Below, piece by piece: positions 34,328-43,665 of a DNA stretch of 64,000 nt (positions are counted from its first letter, which is position 1; every line of letters begins with the position of its first letter). The notes under the pieces were generated by a model. It did not search any database. It was not told where the DNA came from and worked only from the letters and a program-made list of their open reading frames with translations. The stretch is taken from positions 345,631 through 409,630 of the forward strand of contig NZ_LDJX01000004.1 of NCBI RefSeq assembly GCF_001306415.1. The letters are read 5' to 3'. Source of the stretch: Croceitalea dokdonensis DOKDO 023. GTDB taxonomy: Bacteria; Bacteroidota; Bacteroidia; Flavobacteriales; Flavobacteriaceae. Both the position numbers and the translations under genes were made by a program.

Positions 34328-36982
34328 CTACCCCAGACTCGCCAAGCTCTTCTCCAGGGTTTCTATTTTAGCTTCGGCATCCGCTACTTTTTTACGTTCC
34401 ATTTCCACCACCTGCGTCGGTGCATTGTTCACAAACCGTTCATTGGATAGTTTCTTTTGGACCGATTGTAAAAAACCCCTAGTATACTTTAGCTCGTCAT
34501 TAATTTTCTGGATCTCGGCCTGCACATCAATGGCACCCATAATGGGTATAAAGTATTCATTGCTCTTTACCCTAAAGCTCAAAGCACCGTCTACCGCATG
34601 TTCCACTGACTCTATACTGGACAGATTGCCCAATTTTTTAATAATGGAATCCATGCGGGCACTTGCGTTTTCTGAATTGAGCTCCATCAGTTCCAGTACC
34701 TCTTTAACCGGAATATTTTTTTCTTTGCGCACGTTTCTAATGCCAGTTATCACTTCTTTGGCAAAATCAAACTCCGCTATCAACCTGCCATCGGTCTGCA
34801 TTTTTTTAGGCCATTGGGCCACGCAAAGTGCCTGCTCTGGTGTTCTTGGTGCCATATGTTGCCAAACCTCTTCACTTAAAAAAGGCATAAAAGGATGTAG
34901 CAACTTTAAATTGGCTTCAAATAAAGAAACCACTTGGGCCAAGGTGCTTTTATCAATCGGTTTTTGATACTCCGGTTTTACGATTTCCAACAACCATGAG
35001 CAGAAATCGTCCCATACCAATTTGTAGATGGCCATCAACGCATCAGAAATTCGATATTTGCTAAAATGGTCTTCAATTTCTACCAAGGTTTCAAAGAATT
35101 TGGAAGTATACCAGTCCAAGCCTATTTTCGTAGCCTTAGGTTGCTCCATATCGGCTACCTCCCAACCTTTTACCAGCCTAAAGGCATTCCATATTTTATT
35201 GGCAAAGTTCTTTCCCTGTTGGCAAAGGGCCTCATCAAACATTAAATCATTTCCAGCGGCAGAACTCAACAATAAACCTACACGAACTCCGTCAGCACCG
35301 TATTTTTCCATTAATTTCAGTGCATCTGGTGAGTTGCCCAGTTGTTTGGACATTTTACGTCTTTGCTTGTCCCGCACCAACCCGGTGAGGTATACATTCT
35401 CATAAGGCCGCTCTTTACGAAATTCATACCCAGCAACAATCATTCTGGCTACCCAAAAGAACAGGATATCTGGACCTGTGACCAAGTCGTTGGTGGGGTA
35501 GTAATAGTTAATCTCTTCATTATCCGGTGCTAAAATTCCACCAAAGACACTAATGGGCCATAGCCAAGAAGAAAACCAAGTGTCCAGCACATCTGGATCT
35601 TGCCTAAGGTTGTCCAAGCTAAGGGCTGGATTGTTGGTTTTTTGTTTTGCCAATTCCAAAGCCTCCGCTTTGGTTTCTGCCACAACAAAATCTTCTTTAC
35701 CATCTCCAAAATAGAAAGCTGGGATTTGCTGGCCCCACCATAATTGTCTGGAGATATTCCAATCCCTTATGTTTTCCATCCAATGGCGATAGGTATTTTT
35801 AAACTTATCCGGAAAAAGTTTGACGTCCCCCGTTTCCAAGACTGCATCCAGTGCCGGTTGGGCCAGGCCTTCCATTTTTAAGAACCACTGATCAGAAAGC
35901 CTTGGCTCAATCACCGCCTTGGTGCGTTCAGAGGTGCCTACCTTATGGATGTGCTGTTCCGTTTTGATTAAGTGACCCTTTTCCTCCAATTCCCTCGCAA
36001 TTTCCTTTCGCACTACAAAACGGTCCTTACCCTGGTAATGCATTCCAAAGGAATTTAAGGTGGCGTCTGCATTAAAAATATCAATGACCTCCAATTGGTG
36101 CTTGTCCCCTAAATTTTTGTCGTTTTCATCGTGTGCAGGGGTTACTTTTAAGCATCCGGTACCAAATTCAACATCTACATACTCATCCTCAATAATGGGG
36201 ATGACCCTATCACAAATGGGAACTATGGCCTTTTTCCCTTTTAAATGGGCAAATCGATCATCATTGGGATGGATGCAGATGGCGGTATCGCCCAAAATGG
36301 TTTCAGGTCTGGTTGTTGCAATGGTAAGCACCTGTGCCTGCCCCTCTAACGGGGTGCCATCTTCATTTGCAATTTGGTATGTTATATAATAGAGATTACC
36401 CTGCCGCTCCTCATAGTTAACCTCCTCATCGGAAAGCGTGGTTTGGGCTTCAGGGTCCCAGTTCACCATTCGGTATCCCCTGTATATCAACCCCTTATTG
36501 AATAAATCAACAAATACCTTAATTACAGAGGCAGACATATCGTCATCCATGGTAAACTTAGTACGGTCCCAATCACAGGAACAACCCAATTTTTTTAGTT
36601 GCTGTAGGATAACGCCCCCATATTCATCGGTCCAGTCCCAAGCGTGTTTTAAAAATTCTTCCCGTGACAAATTGGATTTATCAATGCCCTCCGCTTTGAG
36701 CTTGGCTACTACTTTTGCCTCCGTGGCAATGGACGCATGATCCATACCGGGAACCCAACAGGCATTTTTTCCTTGGAGCCGCGCCTTTCTGATCAACACA
36801 TCCTGGATGGTATTATTGAGCATATGGCCCATATGCAAGACCCCAGTTACATTGGGTGGGGGTATCACAATAGTATAGGGTTCCCTGTCATCTGGTTTGG
36901 AGGAGAAAAAATTGTGTTTTGTCCAGTACTCGTACCAGTGTTCCTCAACCTTGGCGGCATCATATTTAGATGGAATCTCCAT
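34328..36982 (-). CDS. valS: Valine--tRNA ligase
   Basis: Class I aminoacyl-tRNA synthetase of 884 residues from the ATG at 36982 ([16 protein letters not shown]). A longer frame from 37030 begins at a TTG that is part of a probable -7 promoter (TATTCTTTG) and is rejected. Signature motifs: the HIGH equivalent in [13 protein letters not shown], and [11 protein letters not shown] as KMSKS. The editing domain ([12 protein letters not shown]) and the C-terminal coiled-coil arm ([19 protein letters not shown]) are present. Convergent with the EamA gene. Confidence 0.96.
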   Translation of the reverse strand: MEIPSKYDAAKVEEHWYEYWTKHNFFSSKPDDREPYTIVIPPPNVTGVLHMGHMLNNTIQDVLIRKARLQGKNACWVPGMDHASIATEAKVVAKLKAEGIDKSNLSREEFLKHAWDWTDEYGGVILQQLKKLGCSCDWDRTKFTMDDDMSASVIKVFVDLFNKGLIYRGYRMVNWDPEAQTTLSDEEVNYEERQGNLYYITYQIANEDGTPLEGQAQVLTIATTRPETILGDTAICIHPNDDRFAHLKGKKAIVPICDRVIPIIEDEYVDVEFGTGCLKVTPAHDENDKNLGDKHQLEVIDIFNADATLNSFGMHYQGKDRFVVRKEIARELEEKGHLIKTEQHIHKVGTSERTKAVIEPRLSDQWFLKMEGLAQPALDAVLETGDVKLFPDKFKNTYRHWMENIRDWNISRQLWWGQQIPAFYFGDGKEDFVVAETKAEALELAKQKTNNPALSLDNLRQDPDVLDTWFSSWLWPISVFGGILAPDNEEINYYYPTNDLVTGPDILFFWVARMIVAGYEFRKERPYENVYLTGLVRDKQRRKMSKQLGNSPDALKLMEKYGADGVRVGLLLSSAAGNDLMFDEALCQQGKNFANKIWNAFRLVKGWEVADMEQPKATKIGLDWYTSKFFETLVEIEDHFSKYRISDALMAIYKLVWDDFCSWLLEIVKPEYQKPIDKSTLAQVVSLFEANLKLLHPFMPFLSEEVWQHMAPRTPEQALCVAQWPKKMQTDGRLIAEFDFAKEVITGIRNVRKEKNIPVKEVLELMELNSENASARMDSIIKKLGNLSSIESVEHAVDGALSFRVKSNEYFIPIMGAIDVQAEIQKINDELKYTRGFLQSVQKKLSNERFVNNAPTQVVEMERKKVADAEAKIETLEKSLASLG

Positions 36983-37125
36983 TTTTCGGTATAGTTTTTG
37001 AGCAATTAAGGGCGATGAACCGTTTGGCAAAGAATAAGCATGTTAATTTTATGCGATTCTTATCGAATGGTTGATCTTTTAAATACGAAACAAAAGTAAG
37101 TAACGTTATTAGATGACAAAAGAAT

Positions 37126-37157
37126 TTTGGATGATGCTTTAAAACATAATACATTTG
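37126..37157 (+). promoter_or_regulatory. Full consensus Bacteroidota promoter of the DUF1573 gene
   Basis: TTTG at 37126-37129, 20 bases, then TACATTTG at 37150-37157. This is the best -33/-7 pair in the window and lies 22 bases before the start codon. Confidence 0.75.
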
Positions 37158-37179
37158 AAATTCCTCAAAAATTAAAAAG

Positions 37180-37566
37180 ATGAAAAAAACACTACTTTTA
37201 TTATTTGTTGGCCTTTTGGCTTTCACTGTAAAAGCACAGGACCAAGTTGCCAAAATTGAATTTAAAACGGAAACCGTAGATTACGGTGAAATTGAAAAGG
37301 GAAGTGATGGCATCCGTGTATTTGAATTTACCAATACAGGCAACGCCCCCTTGGTCATCAGCGATGTAAAATCCAGTTGTGGATGCACCATCCCCAAGAA
37401 ACCGGATGCTCCAATTTTACCGGGAGAATCCGGAGAAATCCAAGTAAAATATGACACCAGACGTGTAGGTCCCATTAGAAAGGCCATTACCGTGACCTCT
37501 AACGCGGATACACCTACCAAGGTATTGAAGATTAAAGGCACCATTAAAGGTGAAGGCGCCAAATAA
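37180..37566 (+). CDS. Secreted DUF1573 protein
   Basis: 128 residues with a signal peptide (MKKTLLLLFVGLLAFTVKAQ) and one DUF1573 domain (about 25-127), an immunoglobulin-like ASH/HYDIN-type sandwich: VDYGEIEKGSDGIRVFEFTN, the family's signature SSCGCTIPKKP, and ILPGESGEIQVKYDT. Periplasmic or outer surface. The paired cysteines in SSCGC are conserved in the family; their role is not known. It has its own strong promoter and terminator, so it is monocistronic. Confidence 0.88.
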   Translation: MKKTLLLLFVGLLAFTVKAQDQVAKIEFKTETVDYGEIEKGSDGIRVFEFTNTGNAPLVISDVKSSCGCTIPKKPDAPILPGESGEIQVKYDTRRVGPIRKAITVTSNADTPTKVLKIKGTIKGEGAK

Positions 37567-37588
37567 AAGAAGCTCTTATAAAATCACG

Positions 37589-37619
37589 AACCCTAACATA
37601 AACATGTTAGGGTTTTTTT
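37589..37619 (+). terminator. Rho-independent terminator after the DUF1573 gene
   Basis: Perfect 11-bp stem (AACCCTAACAT/ATGTTAGGGTT) with a four-base loop and a following T run, 22 bases after the stop codon. Confidence 0.9.
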
Positions 37620-37794
37620 ATACCCAAAAACAAGGAAAAACATGGACATACCAAAAATGGTGACTATCTCTACAGGACAGGGCACACTAGGGTCCATTGA
37701 TTCTAGTACCTGTGTTAAGGCAGTAATAATTGCTGCCACTTAATTGTTTTGCAAGATGAGTTTATGCATTTTTGTTGAAAATTAGTGAACCGTT

Positions 37795-38988
37795 ATGCCT
37801 AAAATCTCACAAAAAGGGCTCCACATGCCCTCTTCACCTATTAGAAAGCTGGTTCCATATGCAGAGGAAGCAAAGAAAAGGGGCGTACATGTTATCCATC
37901 TGAACATAGGCCAGCCAGACATTAAAACACCAAAAGCAGCATTGGACGCGGTCAAAAACGCCTCTATAGAAGTATTGGCCTACAGCCGTACTGAGGGGTC
38001 AGAGGCATATCGGGGAAAAATAGCCTCGTATTATGCCAAGCACCAAGTTCATGTCACCGCAAAAGATATCATCGTAACTACGGGAGGCTCTGAGGCTTTG
38101 GCCTTTACCATGGGGAGTATTCTTGATGAAGGTGATGAAGTCATCATACCAGAACCCTTCTATGCCAATTACAACGGTTTTGCGGCTGCAAACGGGGTGA
38201 AGGTAATCCCAATTCTATCTTCTATTACCAACAATTTTGCCCTCCCGGACATTGCCGATTTTGAACAGAAAATATCCGCCAGGACCAAGGCAATATTAAT
38301 TTGCAACCCCGGAAACCCCACGGGTTATCTGTACAATGAACAAGAAATAAAACAACTGGTTGACCTGGTCAAAAAATACGACTTATTCTTGGTTGCCGAT
38401 GAGGTGTACCGAGAATTTGCCTATGACGGAAAACAGCACCATTCCATTTTGGCACAAGCGGGAATGGACAATCACGCCATCATTGTAGATTCTGTTTCCA
38501 AGCGATACTCTATGTGCGGGGCAAGGATTGGTTGCATTGTCTCCAAAAACCCCTTAGTCATAGAAACTGCCATGAAATTTGCACAGGCAAGATTGTCCCC
38601 ACCCACCCTGGCTCAAATTGCAGGGGAAGCGGCACTGGACACGCCTCAACACTATTTTGATGATGTTATCGCAGAATATGTTTCCCGAAGGGATTTGTTA
38701 TTAGCGGAACTATCCAAAATTGATAATATTAAGATTGCCAGGCCAAGTGGTGCGTTTTACTGCGTGGTGGAACTGCCCGTGGCCAATTCTGATGATTTTG
38801 CGCAGTGGCTTTTGGAAGAGTTCCAAATTAATGGGGATACTGTAATGGTGGCCCCTGCAGCTGGCTTTTATGCCACAGAGGGACAAGGGCTAAATCAAAT
38901 ACGCATTGCCTACGTACTGGAAAAGGAACAGCTGAAGAAAGCGGTGCACATCCTGGACAAAGGTCTTAAGCAATACTTAAACAGGTGA
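37795..38988 (+). CDS. Class I/II pyridoxal-phosphate aminotransferase
   Basis: Cytosolic fold-type I aminotransferase, 397 residues. The PLP lysine is Lys236 in SVSKRYSMCGARIG. Other family pieces are NIGQPDIKTP, VTTGGSEALAF, CNPGNPTGYLY and VADEVYREFAYDG. It resembles aspartate/aromatic aminotransferases of subgroup I-gamma; the amino-acid pair cannot be fixed from sequence. Its stop overlaps the GTG start of murB by four bases, indicating coupled translation. Confidence 0.92.
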   Translation: MPKISQKGLHMPSSPIRKLVPYAEEAKKRGVHVIHLNIGQPDIKTPKAALDAVKNASIEVLAYSRTEGSEAYRGKIASYYAKHQVHVTAKDIIVTTGGSEALAFTMGSILDEGDEVIIPEPFYANYNGFAAANGVKVIPILSSITNNFALPDIADFEQKISARTKAILICNPGNPTGYLYNEQEIKQLVDLVKKYDLFLVADEVYREFAYDGKQHHSILAQAGMDNHAIIVDSVSKRYSMCGARIGCIVSKNPLVIETAMKFAQARLSPPTLAQIAGEAALDTPQHYFDDVIAEYVSRRDLLLAELSKIDNIKIARPSGAFYCVVELPVANSDDFAQWLLEEFQINGDTVMVAPAAGFYATEGQGLNQIRIAYVLEKEQLKKAVHILDKGLKQYLNR

Positions 38989-40001
38989 ACATTTTACAGA
39001 ACGTTTCCTTACGGCCCTACAACACCTTTGGCATTGCTGTAAAGGCCAAGGCATTCTTGTCAGTGACCACTCCCCTACAACTGCAAAAAGCCTTGAGACT
39101 AGAGGCTTATGCAGAGAGATTTATTATTAGTGGAGGCAGCAATATGCTACTTACCAAAGATGTAGATGCCCTTGTTTTACACATTGCCCTCAAAGGCATC
39201 TCCATTGTTGAGGAGACTGACGAGGCGGTCATCATTAAGGCGATGGCCGGGGAAAACTGGCATGAACTGGTGCAATGGAGCCTAGCTCGCAATTATGGTG
39301 GGCTGGAAAACCTTTCCCTAATTCCGGGCAATACGGGAACAGCACCCATCCAGAACATTGGTGCTTACGGGGTAGAACTTAAAGACATTTTTGTTGGCTG
39401 CGAGGCAATGGAAGTTAAAACACAGGAATTGGTGGAGTTCAGTAAAGAGGACTGTAAGTTTGGTTATCGGGACTCCATATTTAAAAACGAGGCAAAGGAT
39501 AGGTATATCATTACATCGGTCTTGTTGAAATTAACCAAGAAAGACCACAAACTCCTTACTTTTTACGGGGCAATTGAAACAGAGTTGAAAGATATGGGGG
39601 TGGTTAACCCTACCATACAAAACATATCGGATGCTGTCATCTCCATAAGACAGCGAAAACTTCCAAACCCTAAGGAAATAGGCAATAGCGGAAGTTTTTT
39701 TAAAAATCCCGTAATATCCAAGAAAGTCTTTGTACAATTTCAAAAAGAACATCCCAACGCGCCGTTTTATGAACTGCCGGATGGGCAATTTAAGATCCCT
39801 GCTGGCTGGCTGATAGAACAATGCGGGTTTAAGGGCAAACGTTTTGGAGACGCTGGGGTACATAAAAACCAAGCCTTGGTCTTGGTAAATTATGGCGATG
39901 CCTCCGGTATGGAAATTTGGGAATTGGCCATGAAAATAAAATCCAGCGTTAAAACCTCCTTTGGGATAGACATCCAACCAGAAGTCAATATTATAAATTA
40001 A
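38985..40001 (+). CDS. murB: UDP-N-acetylmuramate dehydrogenase
   Basis: FAD enzyme that reduces UDP-GlcNAc-enolpyruvate to UDP-MurNAc in peptidoglycan synthesis. 338 residues, type I. FAD-domain motifs: NTFGIAVKAKAF, ISGGSNMLL, IPGNTGTAPIQNIGAYG. The catalytic serine is in NSGSFFKNP and the late QPEVNII gives the active-site glutamate. GTG start that overlaps the aminotransferase stop. A C-G-rich hairpin follows directly. Confidence 0.95.
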   Translation: MNILQNVSLRPYNTFGIAVKAKAFLSVTTPLQLQKALRLEAYAERFIISGGSNMLLTKDVDALVLHIALKGISIVEETDEAVIIKAMAGENWHELVQWSLARNYGGLENLSLIPGNTGTAPIQNIGAYGVELKDIFVGCEAMEVKTQELVEFSKEDCKFGYRDSIFKNEAKDRYIITSVLLKLTKKDHKLLTFYGAIETELKDMGVVNPTIQNISDAVISIRQRKLPNPKEIGNSGSFFKNPVISKKVFVQFQKEHPNAPFYELPDGQFKIPAGWLIEQCGFKGKRFGDAGVHKNQALVLVNYGDASGMEIWELAMKIKSSVKTSFGIDIQPEVNIIN

Positions 40002-40030
40002 CCCCGGCCATCGAACGATGCACCGGGGTT
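40000..40030 (+). terminator. Hairpin after murB without a T tract
   Basis: AACCCCGG and CCGGGGTT pair around an inner CATCG/CGATG stem with a two-base loop. It overlaps the murB stop. No strong T run follows, so termination is probable but not certain. Confidence 0.55.
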
Positions 40031-40184
40031 AAACCAAACCAAACTAACCAAACTCTTTTAAATGAAACAGTGTTGTTTCCTTTAAATCGCACAAGTAATA
40101 ATCATTTTAATACTTTAGCGTTGTTATATATACGCAGAAAATGAATTTTTGGATGTCCAAAGATGCTGTTCTGAAGATTACACT

Positions 40185-40757
40185 ATGAGCACACTTTTAG
40201 AAAAGCACATTGTAGAATTGTTAAAGGAACGAGATGAAAAGGCCATTTCCCTGCTTTATGACAATTATGCGAACACACTCTACGGTGTTGCCCTTAAGGT
40301 GGTAAAAAATGAAGACCTGGCGCAAGATGTGGTTCAGGAAAGTTTAGTAAAAATCTGGAAAAAATCTGACAGCTATGACCCGGCAAAGGCAAAACTTTTT
40401 ACATGGTTGTTCAGGATTACCAGAAATACGGCCATTGACAAGTTACGCAGTGCCAGCAATAAATCTGACAAGGAAATCCAAATAGACGTTTCTGACGTAT
40501 TTAATTTAGGTGTGGAGAGCACCAAGCCTGAACTGTTGGACATGCGGGAAAATCTGGAAAAGATAGAACCCAAATATAAAATTGTTCTAGATGCCTTGTT
40601 TTTTGAGGGAATGACCCAACAGGAAGCAAGTGAAGAATTGGATATCCCCTTGGGGACTATCAAATCTAGATTAAAAATTGGTCTAAGGGAACTAAGGAAA
40701 ATTTATGGCGCCGATCTTGGCCTTGTGTTAATGGCCATTGGAAGCATGATGGCGTAG
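40185..40757 (+). CDS. ECF-type RNA polymerase sigma factor
   Basis: 190 residues from the ATG at 40185 (MSTLLEKHIVELLKE); a TTG at 40149 would add 12 residues that do not look like sigma sequence. Region 2 is clear (ISLLYDNYANTLYG, EDLAQDVVQESLVKIWKK, FRITRNTAIDKLR), as is region 4 (LFFEGMTQQEASEELDIP then GTIKSRLKIGLRELRK). The following gene is its likely anti-sigma factor, 33 bases on. Confidence 0.92.
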   Translation: MSTLLEKHIVELLKERDEKAISLLYDNYANTLYGVALKVVKNEDLAQDVVQESLVKIWKKSDSYDPAKAKLFTWLFRITRNTAIDKLRSASNKSDKEIQIDVSDVFNLGVESTKPELLDMRENLEKIEPKYKIVLDALFFEGMTQQEASEELDIPLGTIKSRLKIGLRELRKIYGADLGLVLMAIGSMMA

Positions 40758-40790
40758 ACCCTAGTAAGCAGATCGTAAGTAATAAAAGAG

Positions 40791-41549
40791 ATGAAAGACA
40801 AAATAAAACTATTTTTAGATACGGACCTGTTGGAGAAATATCTACTTGGTACCACGGATGTATTGGAATCTAACCAAGTAGAACGGTATATAGCCATGTA
40901 TCCGGAAGTACGCAAGGTGTATGAAGAACTCCAAGAAAACCTTGAACGTTATGCCAAACTTCATGCAATTAATGCGCCACAAGGTTTAAAGGAAAAAATT
41001 CTGTTTCAAATTAAACAGGAAAATAAAAACAGGGGTAGGTTCTTTAAGTATGCTATTGCCGCAAGCATTGCCGCTTGCATCTTTCTGTCCTCTACCTATT
41101 TTTTCTACAACCAAAATAAGAACCTTCAAGAGGAAAACACCTTGGTCACCAATAAAATCAAGGATTTGGAAATGGATATGAAAGTACAGTTGGAGGATAT
41201 CCGTAACCAATACATTGTGTTGAACAACCCCAATACCAGAAGATTCCCAGTGGTTGGTAACAAAAAAGCCAAAGAGCTCAAAGCGGTTGCCTATATCAAT
41301 CCTGTAAAGAAATTGTCATACATTAATGTAAGCAACCTGCCTCAGCTACCGGAAAACAAATGTTTTCAAATGTGGGCCGAAGTAAACGGTGAAATGGTGA
41401 ACTTAGGTGTGATAAAGGACATTGGGGACAAACAAAAATTATTTGCACTACCCTATGCAGAGGATGCCATTAGTTACATTACCATTGAGCCTAAAGGCGG
41501 TAACCACACACCAACGGTACAAAATATAGTAGCGAACATCAAGTATTAA
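40791..41549 (+). CDS. Membrane anti-sigma factor (RskA-like)
   Basis: 252 residues: a cytoplasmic anti-sigma part (about 1-80, DLLEKYLLGTTDVLESNQVE), one membrane helix (about 84-104), a coiled coil (about 108-140, NKNLQEENTLVTNKIKDLEM) and a periplasmic RskA-type domain (about 160-250: YINPVKKLSYINVSNLPQLP, CFQMWAEVNGEMVNLGVI). It should hold the preceding sigma factor inactive until released by envelope signals or proteolysis. The pairing is inferred from adjacency and domain order. Confidence 0.88.
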   Translation: MKDKIKLFLDTDLLEKYLLGTTDVLESNQVERYIAMYPEVRKVYEELQENLERYAKLHAINAPQGLKEKILFQIKQENKNRGRFFKYAIAASIAACIFLSSTYFFYNQNKNLQEENTLVTNKIKDLEMDMKVQLEDIRNQYIVLNNPNTRRFPVVGNKKAKELKAVAYINPVKKLSYINVSNLPQLPENKCFQMWAEVNGEMVNLGVIKDIGDKQKLFALPYAEDAISYITIEPKGGNHTPTVQNIVANIKY

Positions 41550-41598
41550 AACATTTTTGGTGAAGCTAGGTTTTAATGGAAAAATTAAATCCTACCCA

Positions 41599-41769
41599 TT
41601 GTGCATTTTGATGAAAATTTGTCAATTCGAGTGATTTTTTGATACAAAGTATCGGAAAATAGTATCGAGAATCCGAATTTTAGCAATTAAACCTTGTTCT
41701 CGATACTTTTACTTCCAGAAAAAACTCGAACTGACGGTTTTAAATCTAAAAAGCATTCAAAATGCACAA
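41599..41769. repeat. Nested three-tier palindromic intergenic element
   Basis: An outer inverted repeat (TTGTGCATTTTGATG at 41599-41613 against CATTCAAAATGCACAA at 41754-41769) encloses a middle pair (GTCAATTCGAGTGATTTTTT at 41621-41640 against AAAAAACTCGAACTGAC at 41719-41735) and a perfect 11-bp inner stem (AGTATCGAGAA at 41661-41671 against TTCTCGATACT at 41697-41707). This looks like the GTATCGAGA-type palindromic repeats scattered in flavobacterial genomes, but only one copy is in the window. Confidence 0.75.
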
Positions 41770-41869
41770 AGGGTTAAATCCTGTTTTGATCTAGGGAAAG
41801 CTACAGATTTGTCGTGTAGCGGTAAGCATCAAAAACGAAAGTATTCTTAAAATTCGCCTAAGCGGCACC

Positions 41870-41877
41870 TATTTTTG
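41870..41877 (+). promoter_or_regulatory. Candidate -7 promoter element of the four-Cys gene
   Basis: TATTTTTG, a full TAnnTTTG match ending 20 bases before the ATG at 41898. No clear -33 partner. Confidence 0.5.
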
Positions 41878-41897
41878 TATTTTTACAAAAAATTTAA

Positions 41898-42107
41898 ATG
41901 AAATTAGCACTTCTAACCGTAGGCTTATTGGCATTGGCCATTGCTGGTATTACCATAAAAATATGGTCCAAGAAAGATGGTGAATTTGCCGGTACCTGTG
42001 CAAGCCAAAGCCCCTTTTTAAATAAAGACGGAGAAGCCTGTGGTTTCTGTGGAAAACTTCCTGAAGAACAAGACTGCAAAAAAGATACGCTTAATACCAA
42101 TGCGTAG
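41898..42107 (+). CDS. Small membrane-anchored protein with four cysteines
   Basis: 69 residues: one hydrophobic helix (about 3-22) followed by a short polar tail with Cys34, Cys48, Cys51 and Cys60. The CGFCGK knuckle and the C-x13-C-x2-C-x8-C spacing could bind a metal or form two disulfides. Positive residues after the helix make the orientation unclear. I know no function for it. It has its own -7 element and lies 23 bases before a sigma-factor gene, so it may be part of that regulator's unit. Confidence 0.7.
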   Translation: MKLALLTVGLLALAIAGITIKIWSKKDGEFAGTCASQSPFLNKDGEACGFCGKLPEEQDCKKDTLNTNA

Positions 42108-42130
42108 TTTCAGCAGTTAAATTTGACTAT

Positions 42131-42700
42131 TTGAGTACGGCCGAACCCAACATCCCAGTACTGATACAAAGGGCAAAAGAAGGTGACCAAAAGGCCTTTA
42201 GTTCTTTATTGAACGCTTATTGGAACATTGTTTATGGCTTTCAGCTAAAACGAACGCAGAATGAAAACGACGCAGAGGACATTACCATCCAAACCTTTTC
42301 CAAAGCATTTGAAAAAATCGATACGTTCAAGGAGTCATACGAGTTTAGCACTTGGCTCATAGCCATATCCAAAAACCTACATGTAGACCTTATCCGCAAA
42401 AAGAAATCCAATCTTATTAACGGGGGGCAATCCATGCGTGGTTCGGAGGCGGGGAGCGTTATGGATGAGAGCCCTTCCGCGGAAGACAATTTAATCATAG
42501 AACAAAACCTGGCCACACTATTGGCAACTGTCAAAAAATTAAAACCGCACTACCAAAGTGTAATAAATCTGCGTTATTTCAATGAATTGAGTTATGCCCA
42601 AATCGCAGAAGAATTGGATGAACCCGTAAGCAATATCAAGGTAAAATTGTTACGGGCAAAAAAGCTTCTGGCAGAACTCATAAAAAACAAACCGGTGTAA
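42131..42700 (+). CDS. Second ECF-type RNA polymerase sigma factor
   Basis: 189 residues from a TTG start at 42131. Region 2 is present (FSSLLNAYWNIVYGFQLKR, NDAEDITIQTFSKAFEKID, LIAISKNLHVDLIRKK) and region 4 (NLRYFNELSYAQIAEELDEP then VSNIKVKLLRAKKLLAEL). A variable linker lies between. Unlike the sigma gene at 40185, no anti-sigma gene follows; the small four-Cys protein is just upstream and lipA follows after 53 bases. Confidence 0.9.
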   Translation: MSTAEPNIPVLIQRAKEGDQKAFSSLLNAYWNIVYGFQLKRTQNENDAEDITIQTFSKAFEKIDTFKESYEFSTWLIAISKNLHVDLIRKKKSNLINGGQSMRGSEAGSVMDESPSAEDNLIIEQNLATLLATVKKLKPHYQSVINLRYFNELSYAQIAEELDEPVSNIKVKLLRAKKLLAELIKNKPV

Positions 42701-42753
42701 ATCCCATGAACGGGAAACATCGTTTTCGTATATTTACAATCTAAAAATAAGCT

Positions 42754-43632
42754 ATGGCAACCGAGGCAGCAACGCACGTAATTCCTCCAAAAAAAGGAAA
42801 GCCCAAATGGTTAAGGGTAAAACTTCCCACCGGTAAGAAATACACCCAACTCAGAGGGCTTGTAGACAAATATGACCTACACACCATTTGCACCTCCGGA
42901 AGCTGCCCTAATATGGGAGAATGCTGGGGTGAGGGGACCGCAACTTTTATGATATTAGGGAACGTCTGTACGCGTTCCTGTGGATTCTGTGGCGTAAAAA
43001 CCGGAAGGCCGGAAAGTGTAGATTGGGCAGAACCAGAAAAAGTGGCCAGATCTATAAAAATTATGCAAATTAAGCATGCCGTGCTCACCTCTGTAGATCG
43101 GGACGATCTTAAAGATATGGGATCCATTATCTGGGCAGAAACCGTAAAAGCGGTAAGGCGCATGAACCCCACCACCACCTTAGAAACATTAATACCTGAT
43201 TTTCAAGGAATAACAATACATTTAGACCGTATACTATCGGTACATCCAGAAGTGATTTCACACAATATGGAGACGGTGAAGCGGCTTACCAGAGAAGTTA
43301 GGATACAGGCCAAATACGAACGAAGCCTTGAGGTGTTGAGATACCTAAAGGAAAATGGGGCAAGCCGAACAAAGTCTGGCATCATGCTTGGGCTTGGCGA
43401 ATTTGAGGAAGAAGTATTGCAGACCATGGAAGACCTGAGGGGTGTTGGGGTTGATGTGGTAACCATAGGCCAATACCTCCAACCATCCAAAAAACATTTA
43501 CCGGTTAAGGAGTTTATTTTACCAGAACAGTTTAAAAAATATGAGGAAGCAGGTTTAGCCATGGGCTTTCGCCATGTTGAGAGCGGTGCTCTGGTAAGAT
43601 CCTCTTACAAAGCCCATAAGCATATTGATTAA
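42754..43632 (+). CDS. lipA: Lipoyl synthase
   Basis: Radical-SAM enzyme that inserts two sulfurs into octanoyl groups on lipoyl domains. 292 residues. The auxiliary cluster cysteines are Cys46, Cys51 and Cys57 ([12 protein letters not shown]) and the radical-SAM cluster is Cys72, Cys76 and Cys79 (CTRSCGFC). The C-terminal RSSY motif (LVRSSYKAH) supplies the last ligand serine. A near-consensus -7 element (TATATTTA, 42729-42736) is upstream. Confidence 0.97.
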   Translation: MATEAATHVIPPKKGKPKWLRVKLPTGKKYTQLRGLVDKYDLHTICTSGSCPNMGECWGEGTATFMILGNVCTRSCGFCGVKTGRPESVDWAEPEKVARSIKIMQIKHAVLTSVDRDDLKDMGSIIWAETVKAVRRMNPTTTLETLIPDFQGITIHLDRILSVHPEVISHNMETVKRLTREVRIQAKYERSLEVLRYLKENGASRTKSGIMLGLGEFEEEVLQTMEDLRGVGVDVVTIGQYLQPSKKHLPVKEFILPEQFKKYEEAGLAMGFRHVESGALVRSSYKAHKHID

Positions 43633-43665
43633 CTTGGGCACCTAGCCTATCTAAACTAGTTTTCC

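Larger units (their letters stand above)
41550..41897. other. 348-base intergenic region between anti-sigma and four-Cys gene
   Basis: No gene seen. Its centre holds the nested palindromic element 41599-41769. The last 30 bases hold a perfect -7 element for the next gene. Confidence 0.7.

Noticed and set aside
36983..37030. N-terminal extension of valS from a TTG at 37030
   Set aside because: The TTG is part of a probable -7 promoter element and the extra residues do not resemble ValRS.
37642..37743. 33-codon ATG open frame with an A-rich upstream stretch after the DUF1573 terminator
   Set aside because: No known family or promoter and lies in a short gap; could be chance. Peptide or ribosome-profiling data would be needed.
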